From an uncultured Eggerthellaceae bacterium (GTDB lineage: Bacteria > Actinomycetota > Coriobacteriia > Coriobacteriales > Eggerthellaceae): 64,000 nt of DNA. The stretch covers positions 1 to 64,000 of the forward strand of contig CANSWY010000007.1 of the NCBI GenBank assembly GCA_947650915.1. The letters are read 5' to 3'. The notes beneath the pieces were generated by a model, which saw only the letters and a program-made list of their open reading frames with translations, did no database searches and was not told the DNA's origin. The translations under genes and the position numbers were made by a program. Shown here one piece after another: positions 14,421 through 24,170 of the stretch (position 1 is its first letter; each line of letters opens with the position of its first letter).

Positions 14421-16637
14421 TCACTCCGTGCCGCCGCCTTCCGGTGGCGTGACAGGTGGATCAGGGGTGACCGGAGGGTCTGGCGTGGAGGGCGGTTCTG
14501 TGCTGCCTCCCGGATCGCCGCCTGAATTGCCCCCGGAAGATCCGCCCGGATCAGGCGTGCCGGCATTCCCCGAATTGCCGCCTGAAGAGCCGCTGTTGCC
14601 TTCATTCAAGGGTTCGTCCCCACTTGAAATGTCACCCGTGACGGTGCCGTTCGCATCCACATCTTCACCGCCGGACCAGCCGCTGCCATCTCCTCCGATG
14701 TGGTTCTTCGAATCACGGTAGTTCTCGATGTATTCCGGTTTGTCCGCCGTAGGGAACTGTTCGATGTCGGACCATTCCATCACGCGATTCATGAAGTAGG
14801 CGAAGGTGCTGGCGGCAGATGCGAACGAGGGAATGACCTCCGCTTCCGCATACGAGTCAGCACGGTCCCCCAACCAGATGGCCACGGAGAGCTGCGGCGT
14901 GATGCCCACGAACCAACTGTCCTTCTTGTCATCGGTGGTGCCCGTCTTCCCACCCACGGGCTGCGACGAATTCAGCCGCGCCGCGGCACCCGTGCCACCC
15001 ATGACGCCTTCCAAGCCCTCCACCGCAGCTGCCGCCACCTCAGGAGAAATGACGCGCTCCCCCTCCGGTGCCGAATTATCCACGATGACACGGCCGTTGC
15101 GGTCCGTCACGGAGATGATGCACTCAGGGTCGTAGTGCGTGCCGCCGTTGGCCAGCGTGGCGTAGGCGTCCGCCATCTCCAACGGGGTGATGGAATCGAT
15201 GCCCAGCGTGATGCCGGCCACATTCTGGATGTTGGAGGTCACGCCCATGCGGCGCGCTGCGTCGCGGACATTGTCCACGCCCACTGACATGATCAGGCGC
15301 ATGAACGCGGTGTTGGAGGATACGGCCAGGGCGCTCTTGATGGGACGCGTGCCGAAATCCGCCTTGTTCACGTTGTAGACCACGTTCGCGCCATCCAGCT
15401 GCACGGACTTGCCCGCATCGATCAACGTGTTCGGATCGATGCCCGCCTCCAGCGCAGCCACGTAGGTGAATGCCTTGAAGGTGGACCCCACCTGGCGGCC
15501 GGACCCGCCTTCACCGGTGGCCATGTTCACCTGGTCCGTGTCGTAGTCATGGCCGCCCACCATGGCCTTGATGTAGCCGTTGTCCGGATCTATGGCGCAA
15601 AGCGCCACCTCGAACGGCTCTCCCACTTCCGCTTCCTTCTCAGCAGCCGCTGCTTCAGCAGCCTGCTGATCAGGCACATCCAAGGTGGTGATGATCTTGA
15701 GGCCGCCCGCGAACAGGTCAGCCGTGGAGAACGCGTATTTGCCGTCCTGGTTCATCAGCTGGTTGCGCACATAGCTGGTGAAGTAGGGATATGCCGTGAT
15801 GCCGGTCATGGAGGGTTCGGTGGGATTCAGCACGATCTCTTCTGCTTTTGCGGCTGCAGCCTCCTCTGCGGTGATGTAGCCGTTGGATTCCATGCGAGAG
15901 AGCACCGTGTTGCGGCGCGCCAGGCAATTCTCCATGTGGTCTATGGGGTTGTTGTAGGTGGGAGACTGCGGGATGCCCACCAACGCAGCCGCTTCTGCCA
16001 GCGTGAGGTCTGCTGCGTCCTTGGAGAAGTAGCGTTCCGCTGCCGCCTGGATGCCGTAGGAACCGGATCCGTAATTGATGGTGTTGAGGTACATGAGAAG
16101 GATGTCCTCCTTCTCATACATCTCCTCCACCTTGGTGGCCAGCACCATCTCGCGGATCTTGCGCTTGAAGGATATCTCTGACATCTCTTCGGACAGAACG
16201 GTGTTCCTGACCAGCTGCTGGGTGATGGACGAACCGCCTTCGCGGCTGCCGCCCATGAGGTTGTTCACCAACGCGCGTGCGGTGCCCATGAGATCCACGC
16301 CGTTGTGCGAATAGAAGCGCTCGTCTTCCGTGGCCACCGTGGCGTCCTTCACATACTGGGACACCTGGTCAAGCTCCACCGGTTGACGGTTCTCCAGCTG
16401 GAACTCCGCCAACACCGTTTCACCGTCCGAGGCGTACACCACGGACGTGGATGAAGTGGAGAACTGATCAGTGTCAGCGTAGTCCGGCAAGTCTTCCAGC
16501 CACGAATTCGCCAGTGCCACCGCTCCGAAGCAGAGCGCGCCCACCGTGGCCACGATGACGGCCAGAATGGACAGGGCTATGACTTTGCCGGATCTCTTCT
16601 TGACGTGGTAGCGTCCTTTGACGGCGCGAGAGGCCAC
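14421..16637 (-). CDS. class A penicillin-binding protein (glycosyltransferase/transpeptidase)
   Basis: 738 aa. Polymerises glycan strands and cross-links peptidoglycan. Order: short basic cytoplasmic tail, one membrane helix (~20-45), GT51 domain with EDERFYSHNGVD (~110) and GGSSITQQLVRN, then a transpeptidase with STFK (Ser ~383), SSN (~440) and KTGTT (~562). The C-terminus is a long Gly/Ser/Asn then Pro/Asp/Thr tail (PDPPVTPDPPVTPP), a likely extracellular linker. The GTG start at 16637 has a perfect AGGAGG 7 bases upstream; the longer reading that starts with ATG at 16667 would begin inside the -10 box, so I reject it. Confidence 0.95.
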   Translation of the reverse strand: MASRAVKGRYHVKKRSGKVIALSILAVIVATVGALCFGAVALANSWLEDLPDYADTDQFSTSSTSVVYASDGETVLAEFQLENRQPVELDQVSQYVKDATVATEDERFYSHNGVDLMGTARALVNNLMGGSREGGSSITQQLVRNTVLSEEMSEISFKRKIREMVLATKVEEMYEKEDILLMYLNTINYGSGSYGIQAAAERYFSKDAADLTLAEAAALVGIPQSPTYNNPIDHMENCLARRNTVLSRMESNGYITAEEAAAAKAEEIVLNPTEPSMTGITAYPYFTSYVRNQLMNQDGKYAFSTADLFAGGLKIITTLDVPDQQAAEAAAAEKEAEVGEPFEVALCAIDPDNGYIKAMVGGHDYDTDQVNMATGEGGSGRQVGSTFKAFTYVAALEAGIDPNTLIDAGKSVQLDGANVVYNVNKADFGTRPIKSALAVSSNTAFMRLIMSVGVDNVRDAARRMGVTSNIQNVAGITLGIDSITPLEMADAYATLANGGTHYDPECIISVTDRNGRVIVDNSAPEGERVISPEVAAAAVEGLEGVMGGTGAAARLNSSQPVGGKTGTTDDKKDSWFVGITPQLSVAIWLGDRADSYAEAEVIPSFASAASTFAYFMNRVMEWSDIEQFPTADKPEYIENYRDSKNHIGGDGSGWSGGEDVDANGTVTGDISSGDEPLNEGNSGSSGGNSGNAGTPDPGGSSGGNSGGDPGGSTEPPSTPDPPVTPDPPVTPPEGGGTE

Positions 16638-16665
16638 GGCGCACCTCCTGTTGTGTTTTTGCGGC

Positions 16666-16674
16666 ATTCTAGCA
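16666..16674 (-). promoter_or_regulatory. extended -10 promoter of the PBP gene
   Basis: Minus-strand TGCTAGAAT. The predicted start of transcription is about 20 bases before the GTG. The same TGCTAnnnT pattern precedes tRNA-Ala, the EF-G paralogue and the trp leader, so extended -10 promoters appear common in this genome. Confidence 0.6.
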
Positions 16675-16756
16675 TCGTGCGAATGGCTTCATCCAGACAT
16701 AAGGCTACCATCCGAACATCGGTTTGTAAAAAACACACAACCACCAACGGCAACCG

Positions 16757-17980
16757 TCAGAGAGCTGCGGCGAGGATGTCCATGGCTTCATCCACGTGGT
16801 CCTCTTCGCAGATGAGGGGCGGCAAGAAGCGGAGCGTTTCCGGGCCGGTGGCGTTCAGCACCAGCCCCGCTGCCAACGCCCGGGCCACCACGCCCGGCGC
16901 ATCCGGCACGTCAGCGCCCACCATGAGGCCGCACCCGCGCACGTTCTGCACTCCGGGAAGTGCGGACAAGCGCTCCTGCAGATGAGCGCCCACCCGCGCG
17001 ATGCGATCGCGCACGCCTTCCGCATCCAGTTCGCGCAGAGTGGCCAGCGCCGCTGCACAGGCCAGGTTCGATCCGCCGAAGGTGGAACCGTGCTGGCCCG
17101 CCTGGAGCGTGTCCCCCAAATCCCCGCGCGCAGCGCACGCGCCTGCGGGCATGCCGGAGGCGATGCCCTTCGCCATGGTGACCACATCCGGCGTGACGCC
17201 CGCGTGCTGGAACGCGAACGGACGCCCTGTGCGGAAAATGCCGCACTGCACTTCGTCGAAGATGAGGAGCGCGCCCGTTTCACTGCACAAACGCCGCGCC
17301 GTGCGCAAGAACTCCGGTGCGCAGGGATGCACCCCGGATTCACCCTGGATGGGTTCGACCATGATGGCGCAGACAGACGCGCCCACGCTTTCCATGAGGC
17401 GCTCAAGGGCCGCTTCGTCATTGATGGGCGTGGGCAGGAAGCCTTCCGGCATGGGTTCGAAACCGTGATGGAGCTTGCTCTGGCCCGTGGCGGACAGGGT
17501 GGCCAGCGTGCGGCCATGAAAGCTCTTCACCAGCGTGATGATGCGGGAGGGCGCTGCATCCGCATCCTCCCCGCGCGCCTCAGCCACGCGGCGCGCATGC
17601 AGGCGCGCCAGCTTGATGGCGCATTCGTTCGCCTCTGCGCCGGAATTCGCGAAGAACGTCTTCCAGCCTTCGCGTTCCTGCTCAGGCAGCCCGCTGTCCA
17701 GCAGACCCGACAGCTTCTCCGCCACTTCTCCGCGCCCTTCTATATAGAAATAGTTGCTCACGTGGATCAGCTTCTCAGCTTGCTGCGTGAGGGCGCGCAC
17801 CACAGCAGGGTGGCAGTGGCCCAAGCTGCACACACCGATGCCGGACAAGAAATCCAGATAGCGCTTGCCGGACGCATCCGTCAGATACATTCCTTTACCC
17901 GAGACGAATTCCACGTCCTTGCGCGCGAACGTGGGCATGACATAACGCTCTTCCAGTTGCTTCTCTTCTGCGAATCCCAT
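16757..17980 (-). CDS. argD: acetylornithine aminotransferase
   Basis: 407 aa, class III PLP aminotransferase that converts N-acetylglutamate semialdehyde to N-acetylornithine. FFANSGAEANECAIKLAR (~109-126) and FHGRT are the cofactor phosphate and substrate loop; DEVQCG (~245) orients PLP, and the Schiff-base lysine is in MAKGIASGMPAGA (~272). Last gene of argC-argJ-argB-argD, 19 bases after argB. Confidence 0.95.
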   Translation of the reverse strand: MGFAEEKQLEERYVMPTFARKDVEFVSGKGMYLTDASGKRYLDFLSGIGVCSLGHCHPAVVRALTQQAEKLIHVSNYFYIEGRGEVAEKLSGLLDSGLPEQEREGWKTFFANSGAEANECAIKLARLHARRVAEARGEDADAAPSRIITLVKSFHGRTLATLSATGQSKLHHGFEPMPEGFLPTPINDEAALERLMESVGASVCAIMVEPIQGESGVHPCAPEFLRTARRLCSETGALLIFDEVQCGIFRTGRPFAFQHAGVTPDVVTMAKGIASGMPAGACAARGDLGDTLQAGQHGSTFGGSNLACAAALATLRELDAEGVRDRIARVGAHLQERLSALPGVQNVRGCGLMVGADVPDAPGVVARALAAGLVLNATGPETLRFLPPLICEEDHVDEAMDILAAAL

Positions 17981-17999
17981 GGGGTGCGCTCCTGTCCGT

Positions 18000-18947
18000 T
18001 CAGTCGGTCTCTATCAGCTTGGTGGCGAAATTGCCCAAGGGCGCGGCGTCGAAGCCTGCTGGTGCGCGGCGCCCCGTCACCATGGTGCCGATACCGTTGT
18101 CCGTCAGCAATTCCAGCAAGAGCGCGTGCGGCGTGGTGCCGTTCACGATGTGCGCCCGGGAGACGCCCTCCTCAAGCGCCAGCACGCAGGATTCCAGCTT
18201 GGGGATCATGCCGCCAGTGTTCGCGCCTGCGCTGGCGATGCGGCGTGCTTCTTCCAACGTCATGGACGACACCAGCGTGGCCGGATCAGGGTAGTCAGTG
18301 TAGTAACCGTCTATGTCAGAAAGGAAGATGACCTTGTGCGCGCCGATGGCCGCGGCCACATGCCCCGCCGCCACGTCCGCGTTCACGTTGTAACAGCCGT
18401 TGTCCTCCCCGATGGCGATGGAAGCGATGATGGGGATGTAGTCAGCGTTGACCAGATCTTCCACCAGCGCGGGGTTGATGCGCGTGATGCGGCCCACGCG
18501 GCCCAGTTCCGCAGACGCCGCCTCTGCCACGATGACGCCCGCATCCGCGCCGGAGATGCCCACGGCCATGTTGCCATGCTGGTTCATGGCCTCTACCAGT
18601 TCCTGGTTCACCTCTCCGGTGAGCACGCGGCGGACAATCCCCATGGCCGCATCCGTGGTGACGCGCTGGCCGCGGACGAATTCCACATCCACGCCTTCGC
18701 GTTCCATGGCCGCGCTGATGGCGTTGCCGCCACCATGCACGATGACCGGGTTCACGCCGATGATCTTCAAGAGCACGATGTCCGCCATCACCTTCGCGCG
18801 CAGATCAGCGTCCACCATGGCCGCGCCGCCATATTTGATGACCACCGTGCGCCCCGTGACATGCTTGATCCACGGCATGGCCTCCGTCAGCACTTCTCCC
18901 GTGATGCGGGATACGCCGTTCGGCCGCTTGTCCTTGTCCAGCTCCAT
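18000..18947 (-). CDS. argB: N-acetylglutamate kinase
   Basis: 315 aa, amino-acid kinase fold. KYGGAAM near 39 and the glycine-rich HGGGNAIS near 70-77 bind the phosphates; GRVGRITRINP is the typical arginine/inhibitor region, and the N-terminal helix (EAMPWIKHVTGRT) is of the arginine-sensitive hexameric type, so feedback inhibition by arginine is likely. The ATG at 18947 gives the canonical length; the longer upstream reading has no support. Confidence 0.95.
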   Translation of the reverse strand: MELDKDKRPNGVSRITGEVLTEAMPWIKHVTGRTVVIKYGGAAMVDADLRAKVMADIVLLKIIGVNPVIVHGGGNAISAAMEREGVDVEFVRGQRVTTDAAMGIVRRVLTGEVNQELVEAMNQHGNMAVGISGADAGVIVAEAASAELGRVGRITRINPALVEDLVNADYIPIIASIAIGEDNGCYNVNADVAAGHVAAAIGAHKVIFLSDIDGYYTDYPDPATLVSSMTLEEARRIASAGANTGGMIPKLESCVLALEEGVSRAHIVNGTTPHALLLELLTDNGIGTMVTGRRAPAGFDAAPLGNFATKLIETD

Positions 18948-18999
18948 CCTTCTCCGCTCCTCAGTCCAGCCCGTTCTCACCGATGCCGCGCAACGCGGA

Positions 19000-20265
19000 T
19001 CAGGTGCGGTAATCCCCGTTGATGGTGATGTAGTCATGGGTCAGATCGCACGTCCACACTGTGGTGGACGCGTCCCCCGCCCCCAGATTGATGTCCAGCA
19101 CTATCTCAGGCTCTTCGAAACGCCTGAGCGCTTCCTCTTCATCGAATGCAAGCGCCAAACCGCCCTTGCACACAGGGATGCCCATGATGGAAATGTCCAC
19201 GTCCTCCTGGCGGAAGACCGCGCCCGAACGCCCCAGGGCTGCCGCGATGCGTCCCCAGTTGGCATCGTGCCCGGCGATGGCCGTCTTCACCAGGGGCGAA
19301 TTCGCCACCGTGCGCGCCGCCACATCAGCGTCTTCCTTCGTGCACGCGCCCGTCACATGCACATCCACCAGCTTCGTGGCGCCTTCGCCGTCCTTGGCCA
19401 TGCTGCGCGCCAAATGGACGCACACCTCTTCCAGCGCCGCTTCGAAGAGCTGGAACGCCGGGCTTCCCGGTTGGAAGGGCGCGCTTTCCGGTGCGGCCGC
19501 GCCGGAAGCCATGAGGATGCACGTATCGTTCGTGGAGGTGTCCGAATCCACCGTCACCTTGTTGAAGCTCACGTCCGCCGCGCGCTTCAGGGCGGCACGC
19601 GCATCGGGTGCGGTGAGCGGCACGTCCGTGGTGATGACCGCGATCATGGTGGCCATATCCGGCATGATCATGCCGGAACCTTTCGCCATGCCGCCCACCG
19701 TGAACATGCAGCCAAGATGCCCCACGGCATCCCCTGAGAAGCTGACGGCGCACTGCTTGGACACCGTGTCCGTGGTCATGATGGCCGCTGCCGCGTCAGC
19801 GCCGCCCGCACGCGAAAGAGCAGCGTGCACCTCCGGCACGCCGGTACGGAACGGCTCCAAAGGCAGCTGCACGCCGATGACGCCCGTGGAACAGACGAGC
19901 ACTTCATCCGCCGGGCATCCCACCGCCTCCGCCACGATGCGGCCCGCTTCCTCCGCCGCCGCCAGGCCCTCTTCCCCGGTGGCTGCGTTCGCGTTGCCGG
20001 AATTCACCGCCACCGCTCGGATGATGCCGCAGCTCTCCCCTTCCACCGCGCTCTCCAGCACGCGTTTGTTGCGGCGAACCGGAGCCGCACAGAAGACGTT
20101 GCGCGTGAACACCGCGGCGGTGGGACACGGTTCATCTGCCACCACCAAGGCCAGATCCCGCTTGTGGGGGTTCGCGCGGAACCCCGCATGCACCCCTGCG
20201 GCCGTGAATCCCTCAGCCGAGGTGACGCCGCCACCTTCGATCACCGCAAGTGCGGATGCATCCAT
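19000..20265 (-). CDS. argJ: bifunctional ornithine acetyltransferase/N-acetylglutamate synthase
   Basis: 421 aa. Moves acetyl from N-acetylornithine to glutamate, making the arginine route cyclic; many members also make N-acetylglutamate from acetyl-CoA. The self-cleavage site is visible at PDMATMIAV, with the nucleophilic Thr after Ala, splitting the precursor into alpha and beta chains. The ATG at 20265 has GAGGAAGG about 12 bases upstream; the TTG 21 bases earlier lies within the argC-argJ hairpin and is unlikely. No argA is seen in the window. Confidence 0.93.
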   Translation of the reverse strand: MDASALAVIEGGGVTSAEGFTAAGVHAGFRANPHKRDLALVVADEPCPTAAVFTRNVFCAAPVRRNKRVLESAVEGESCGIIRAVAVNSGNANAATGEEGLAAAEEAGRIVAEAVGCPADEVLVCSTGVIGVQLPLEPFRTGVPEVHAALSRAGGADAAAAIMTTDTVSKQCAVSFSGDAVGHLGCMFTVGGMAKGSGMIMPDMATMIAVITTDVPLTAPDARAALKRAADVSFNKVTVDSDTSTNDTCILMASGAAAPESAPFQPGSPAFQLFEAALEEVCVHLARSMAKDGEGATKLVDVHVTGACTKEDADVAARTVANSPLVKTAIAGHDANWGRIAAALGRSGAVFRQEDVDISIMGIPVCKGGLALAFDEEEALRRFEEPEIVLDINLGAGDASTTVWTCDLTHDYITINGDYRT

Positions 20266-20282
20266 CTTCGATACCGCCTTCC

Positions 20283-20308
20283 TCAAGGACCGCGAGCACG
20301 GTCCTTGA
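20283..20308. other. intercistronic hairpin, argC-argJ
   Basis: A perfect 10-bp stem, TCAAGGACCG with CGGTCCTTGA, and a 6-base loop lie between the argC stop codon and the argJ start. There is no U-tract, so it looks like an RNA processing or stability element rather than a terminator. Confidence 0.6.
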
Positions 20309-20317
20309 CTTGCTCAC

Positions 20318-21382
20318 CTACACCGGAAGCGCTGCCGCTTCAAGGCCGGCCGCTTCGTCAAGCCCGAACACCAGGTTCGCGCACTGCACGGCCTGACCGG
20401 CTGCGCCCTTGCCCAGATTGTCTATGGCGCCCGTTGCCACCACGCAGCGCGTGCGCTCGTCATAGGCCACGGCCACCTGGGCGCGGTTCGTGCCCGCCAC
20501 CGATGCCGTCTTCGGCTGCGCGCCCGGCTTCAATACCTCGACGAACGTGCAGCCTTCATAGAATTCCCGATACAACCCCTGGGCATCTTCCGTGCACGCA
20601 ATGGGCGCATCTTCTGCCAAGGGGATGGTGACCGTGGACAGCAGCCCACGGTTCAGCGGCGCCAGATGCGGCGTGAACACCAACCGGCCGGAAACCTGCA
20701 GGATCTGCTCTATCTCCGGCGTGTGCCGATGGGTGGTGACGCCGTAGGCTTCCACGCTCTCGTTCGCTGAGCAGAAATGCGTGCGCGCAGAGGGCGTCTT
20801 GCCCGCCCCCGTGACGCCGGAGACGGCATCCGCCACCACCGGAGCCCCTTCGCGCAGAAGGCCTGCGCGCGCAAGGGGCGCTGCAGCCAACGAGGTTGCC
20901 GTGGGATAGCACCCTGCGCAGGCCACCACGCACGGGAGATGGCGCTCATGGCGGCCGCGGGCACGTTCCAAGTCCTGCGGGAACAGTTCAGGCAGGCCGA
21001 AGGCCGCATCCGCCAGCAGGTCCGGTTGCGTGTGAGGCGTTCCATACCATGTTTCATACACCGACGCATCCCGCAGGCGGAAATCCGCTGACAGGTCCAC
21101 AGCCACCGCGCCCGCACCCACCACGCGCGGCGTCTGCTCAAGGGAAGCGGTGTGCGGCACCGCCAAGAACACCACGTCAAGGCTCTGCGCCTCCAGTTCT
21201 TCGCTGGTGCAGAATTCCAGTCCAGAAACGCCGGTGAACGCCGGATACGCATCCTTCAGCAGCGTTCCCGCCAGCGAATCGGACGCTGCCGCCACCAGTT
21301 CCATGTCAGGATGCTGGCTGAGGATATGCGCCAGCTGGATGCCCGCAAAGCCCGCTGCTCCCAAGATGCCAGCCTGTATCAC
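20318..21382 (-). CDS. argC: N-acetyl-gamma-glutamyl-phosphate reductase
   Basis: 354 aa. NADPH-dependent reduction of acetylglutamyl phosphate. The Rossmann motif GILGAAGFAGIQL (~5-17) and the catalytic CAGCYPTA (Cys ~158) are clear; HRHTPEIEQ near 220 holds the active-site His. Starts at GTG (21382). First gene of the argCJBD operon, divergent from the glutamate-cysteine ligase-like gene; a weak TAGAAT box on the minus strand near 21527 could be its promoter. The carbamoyltransferase and later arginine genes are not in the window. Confidence 0.94.
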   Translation of the reverse strand: MIQAGILGAAGFAGIQLAHILSQHPDMELVAAASDSLAGTLLKDAYPAFTGVSGLEFCTSEELEAQSLDVVFLAVPHTASLEQTPRVVGAGAVAVDLSADFRLRDASVYETWYGTPHTQPDLLADAAFGLPELFPQDLERARGRHERHLPCVVACAGCYPTATSLAAAPLARAGLLREGAPVVADAVSGVTGAGKTPSARTHFCSANESVEAYGVTTHRHTPEIEQILQVSGRLVFTPHLAPLNRGLLSTVTIPLAEDAPIACTEDAQGLYREFYEGCTFVEVLKPGAQPKTASVAGTNRAQVAVAYDERTRCVVATGAIDNLGKGAAGQAVQCANLVFGLDEAAGLEAAALPV

Positions 21383-21585
21383 TGCGCTTCACCTGCTTTC
21401 CTTCAAGCCTGGCGCTGATCCGCGCCGGGAGGCGTGCCGAAAGTCACGAAATGCCGTCGCTTGCCGCTGATGACAGAGAGCGCTTCCAGCCCTTTGTTAC
21501 CATGAGCGGCAAAACCACGAGTGGAAGCATTCTACCCGACCATGCGCGCTCAGCGCCTGCACGGTGGATGTCAAGGGGAGCGAAC

Positions 21586-22836
21586 ATGGACCAACCAGCG
21601 CGGGAAGAGAACATCCAAGCCATCGTCAGCTACTTTGAAGCCGGCATCAAGCCGGAAGCGAAGAACATCGGCATAGAACTGGAGCACACGCTGGTGCATG
21701 AGAGCGGACGCCCCGTATCCTATTCGGATGCCGACGGCCAGCATGCCATCTTGGAGCAGTTGCGCCGAGAGTATCCCACCTGCGAACGTGACGCAGACGG
21801 CCACATCACCCTGCTCTCTGACGGCGTGGCGAACGTGACGCTGGAACCCGCTGCCCAGATGGAAGTGTCCGCCGGGCCGTTCGCGCGCTTGGATGACGCC
21901 CTGGCCTGCATCCGCAAGTTCGAAGCGGACGTTGACGCCGTCTCTGCCCCTGACATCAACGTGATGACGGTGGGCTACCATCCCACCATGCGCGCCCTTG
22001 ACCTTGAGCTCATCCCGAAGCCGCGCTATGCCATCATGAACGGATATCTGGGTGCCATCTCCTCCTTCGGCATCTGCATGATGCGCGGATCCGCTTCCAC
22101 ACAGGTGTCCATCGACTACGCTTCCGTGGATGACTGCCTGCGGAAGCTGCGCCTGGCGAATGCCGTGGTGCCCATAGCGTCCCTCATCTGCGACAACGCG
22201 GCCGTCTTCGAAGCAGAAGAGCGCCCCCACCAGCTGATGCGCACAGAGGTCTGGGAGAAGTGCGACCCGGCGCGGTGCGGCACGGTGCCCGGCGTCATGG
22301 ATGCAGGCTTCACGTTGCGCGCCTATGCGGAATACATCCTGGACACGCCTGCCATGGTGGACATCTCCACGGGCACGCCCCAGCTGTCCGAACGGACGCT
22401 GGGAGACATCTACGCGGAACGCCCCATGGCCGAAGCAGACGTGGAACACGCGCTGTCCGTCTTCTTCACGGATGTGCGGCTCAAGCGCTATGTGGAGATC
22501 CGCCCAGCAGACGCGCTGCCCGCAGAATTCGCGGTGGCCTATGCGGCACTGATCAAGGGGCTGTTCTATTCGGATGCCTCCTTGGACGCGCTGGACAGGC
22601 TTTTCGCAGGCGTGACCGAGCAGGACATAGCCACTGCCAAGCAAGAGCTCATGCAGGTGGGCTATGATGCTCAGGTGTACGGACAGCCGGTCTCCGCCTT
22701 GGCCGATGAGCTTCTGAGCTTGGCGGCCAGCGGCCTGGATGAGGCAGAAGCGCCCTATCTGAAGCCTCTGGCCGTGCTGGTGGCGAACCGAGTCACCCTG
22801 GCGGACATGGAAGCAGCGAAGGCAGAGCAGCACTGA
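21586..22836 (+). CDS. glutamate-cysteine ligase-like enzyme (GCS2 family)
   Basis: 416 aa. GIELEHTLV (~29-37) carries the Glu pair of GCS2-type carboxylate-amine ligases; the AAQMEVSAGPF segment (~90) and ISSFGICMMRGSASTQVS (~155-172) match the substrate loops, and VEIRPADALP (~303) holds the Arg at the gamma-phosphate. The family makes gamma-glutamylcysteine or related gamma-glutamyl amides. No glutathione synthetase lies nearby, so the final thiol is uncertain. AAGGGGAG precedes the ATG. The next gene starts within 30 bases of its stop. Confidence 0.8.
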   Translation: MDQPAREENIQAIVSYFEAGIKPEAKNIGIELEHTLVHESGRPVSYSDADGQHAILEQLRREYPTCERDADGHITLLSDGVANVTLEPAAQMEVSAGPFARLDDALACIRKFEADVDAVSAPDINVMTVGYHPTMRALDLELIPKPRYAIMNGYLGAISSFGICMMRGSASTQVSIDYASVDDCLRKLRLANAVVPIASLICDNAAVFEAEERPHQLMRTEVWEKCDPARCGTVPGVMDAGFTLRAYAEYILDTPAMVDISTGTPQLSERTLGDIYAERPMAEADVEHALSVFFTDVRLKRYVEIRPADALPAEFAVAYAALIKGLFYSDASLDALDRLFAGVTEQDIATAKQELMQVGYDAQVYGQPVSALADELLSLAASGLDEAEAPYLKPLAVLVANRVTLADMEAAKAEQH

Positions 22837-22866
22837 ATGCGCACGACCAGAAAGGACGCGCCCCAG

Positions 22867-23298
22867 ATGAGCAACGAAGGCAAGAAGGTCAAGATCCACT
22901 ACACGGGTTCGTTCGATGACGGCGAGGTGTTCGACACGTCTCGTCTGAGCGGCGAGCCGCTGGAGTTCGAATGCGGTTCCGGCATGGTCATCAAGGGTTT
23001 CGATGACGCGGTGCGGGACATGGAAGTGGGCGAGAAGAAGCACATCCACCTGGAGCCGGCAGAGGCCTATGGGGAAGTGGACGAGAAGCTCATCCAAACG
23101 GTGCCTGTCGACCGCGTGCCGAACGCGCAAGACCTGCCAGTGGGAGAAAGCGTGTACATGCAAGGCCCGAACGGCCAGCCTTTCCCCGTGAAAGTGGTCA
23201 GCATGGACGATGAGAACGTGGTGTTCGACATGAACCATCCCATGGCCGGCAAGCCGTTGAACTTCGAGCTGGAACTGGTGAAGGTCGAAGGCGCCTGA
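22867..23298 (+). CDS. SlyD-like FKBP-type peptidyl-prolyl isomerase
   Basis: 143 aa. FKBP core (VKIHYTGSFDDGEVFDTS, MVIKGFDDAVRDMEVGEKK) split by an insert-in-flap chaperone domain (AYGEVDEKLIQTVP…VVFDMNHPMAGK), the SlyD layout, but without the His-rich nickel tail. Probably a cytoplasmic folding helper. I use the ATG at 22867 (AAAGGA about 12 bases upstream); an ATG at 22837 directly follows the previous stop codon and would add 10 residues. Confidence 0.9.
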   Translation: MSNEGKKVKIHYTGSFDDGEVFDTSRLSGEPLEFECGSGMVIKGFDDAVRDMEVGEKKHIHLEPAEAYGEVDEKLIQTVPVDRVPNAQDLPVGESVYMQGPNGQPFPVKVVSMDDENVVFDMNHPMAGKPLNFELELVKVEGA

Positions 23299-23330
23299 GC
23301 CTTCACGCCATGCGGCATGACGCATCCCCG

Positions 23331-23354
23331 GGGCGGCCAGAGCGGCCGCCCTTT
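23331..23354 (+). terminator. terminator after the FKBP gene
   Basis: GGGCGGCC pairs with GGCCGCCC around a 5-base loop, followed by a short TTT. It lies between convergent genes. Confidence 0.55.
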
Positions 23355-23381
23355 CCATATACGCTGCCATCAACCCCATGG

Positions 23382-24170
23382 TCACGCCACCAGCGCCTGC
23401 TTGAGGCCCGCTGCAACCCGCCCCGCTTCCGCCGTGCTGTTGTGGTTCAGCACCGCTGAGATGCCGCCCATCTTCCGTTCTTGTTCCTGGAAGCAGAGCG
23501 CCGCGGGCGTGACACCCTCATCCGGCACGCCCTCACGGCGCAGGTTCACCGTGCGCATCTCATGCACCGCTTCTGCGAACCCGCTGAATCCCATGACCCA
23601 GAACACGTGGGCCAGGACCGCCATGCGCTCATATTCCGTGAGCGCAGCGGGCAGCCAGATGGCATGCCCCAAGACATCCGTCCAGGCAGAGCCTATGAGC
23701 GCATCCACTGAAGAGAGCGCCTCCTGCACCCGCGCGCACGTGCCCGCAGCCTCATCCGCCTGGCATGCCGCGATGGAACGCGCATAGTCCACTGCCTGCG
23801 CATCCGCTGCCCCTGCGGCAGCCACATCCAAGATGGCCGCAGAGATGCGCCGCGTGAGCACAGGACCGGTGCCGGGATATTCGAACGATTGCACCGGAAT
23901 GATGACATGGTCAGGCTCCGGCGCTGGCTGGGGTTCCAGGTCATACATCAGCCCCAGCATGGCAGACGTCTTCTTCAGCAGATGGCGTTTCGCCGCACCG
24001 GTGAGCGCGCGCGGATCAAGCTTCCAGCCCAGACGGGTTTCCAGCAGCACGAACAGCAGCGTTTCCGGATCTGCGCCCGCGAGCGCTGCATGCACGCAGG
24101 TGACGTCTTCCTTGCGCACCTGCACTTCCGCGAAGCAATAGTTGACCTGGTTGACGACGGGTTCTTTCAT
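23382..24170 (-). CDS. unknown protein with LexA-type box in its promoter
   Basis: 262 aa, no signal peptide or membrane segment. I recognise no domain. Visible features are an N-terminal acidic/aliphatic region (NQVNYCFAEVQVRKEDV), a helical middle with Asp/Glu and Ala, and a C-terminal helical segment with WVMGFSGFAEAVHEM. The ATG at 24170 has AGGAAGAGG upstream. Its promoter region carries a near-consensus SOS box (see 24305-24334), so induction by DNA damage is a reasonable inference. Not obviously a polymerase, protease or recombinase. Confidence 0.7.
   Translation of the reverse strand: MKEPVVNQVNYCFAEVQVRKEDVTCVHAALAGADPETLLFVLLETRLGWKLDPRALTGAAKRHLLKKTSAMLGLMYDLEPQPAPEPDHVIIPVQSFEYPGTGPVLTRRISAAILDVAAAGAADAQAVDYARSIAACQADEAAGTCARVQEALSSVDALIGSAWTDVLGHAIWLPAALTEYERMAVLAHVFWVMGFSGFAEAVHEMRTVNLRREGVPDEGVTPAALCFQEQERKMGGISAVLNHNSTAEAGRVAAGLKQALVA

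Noticed and set aside
16638-16667. Upstream ATG start for the PBP gene at 16667.
   Set aside because: It overlaps the TGCTAGAAT promoter box and has no ribosome site; GTG at 16637 with AGGAGG is better.
21571-23385. 604-residue minus-strand frame opposite the glutamate-cysteine ligase-like gene and FKBP.
   Set aside because: Antisense shadow; no start site or domains.
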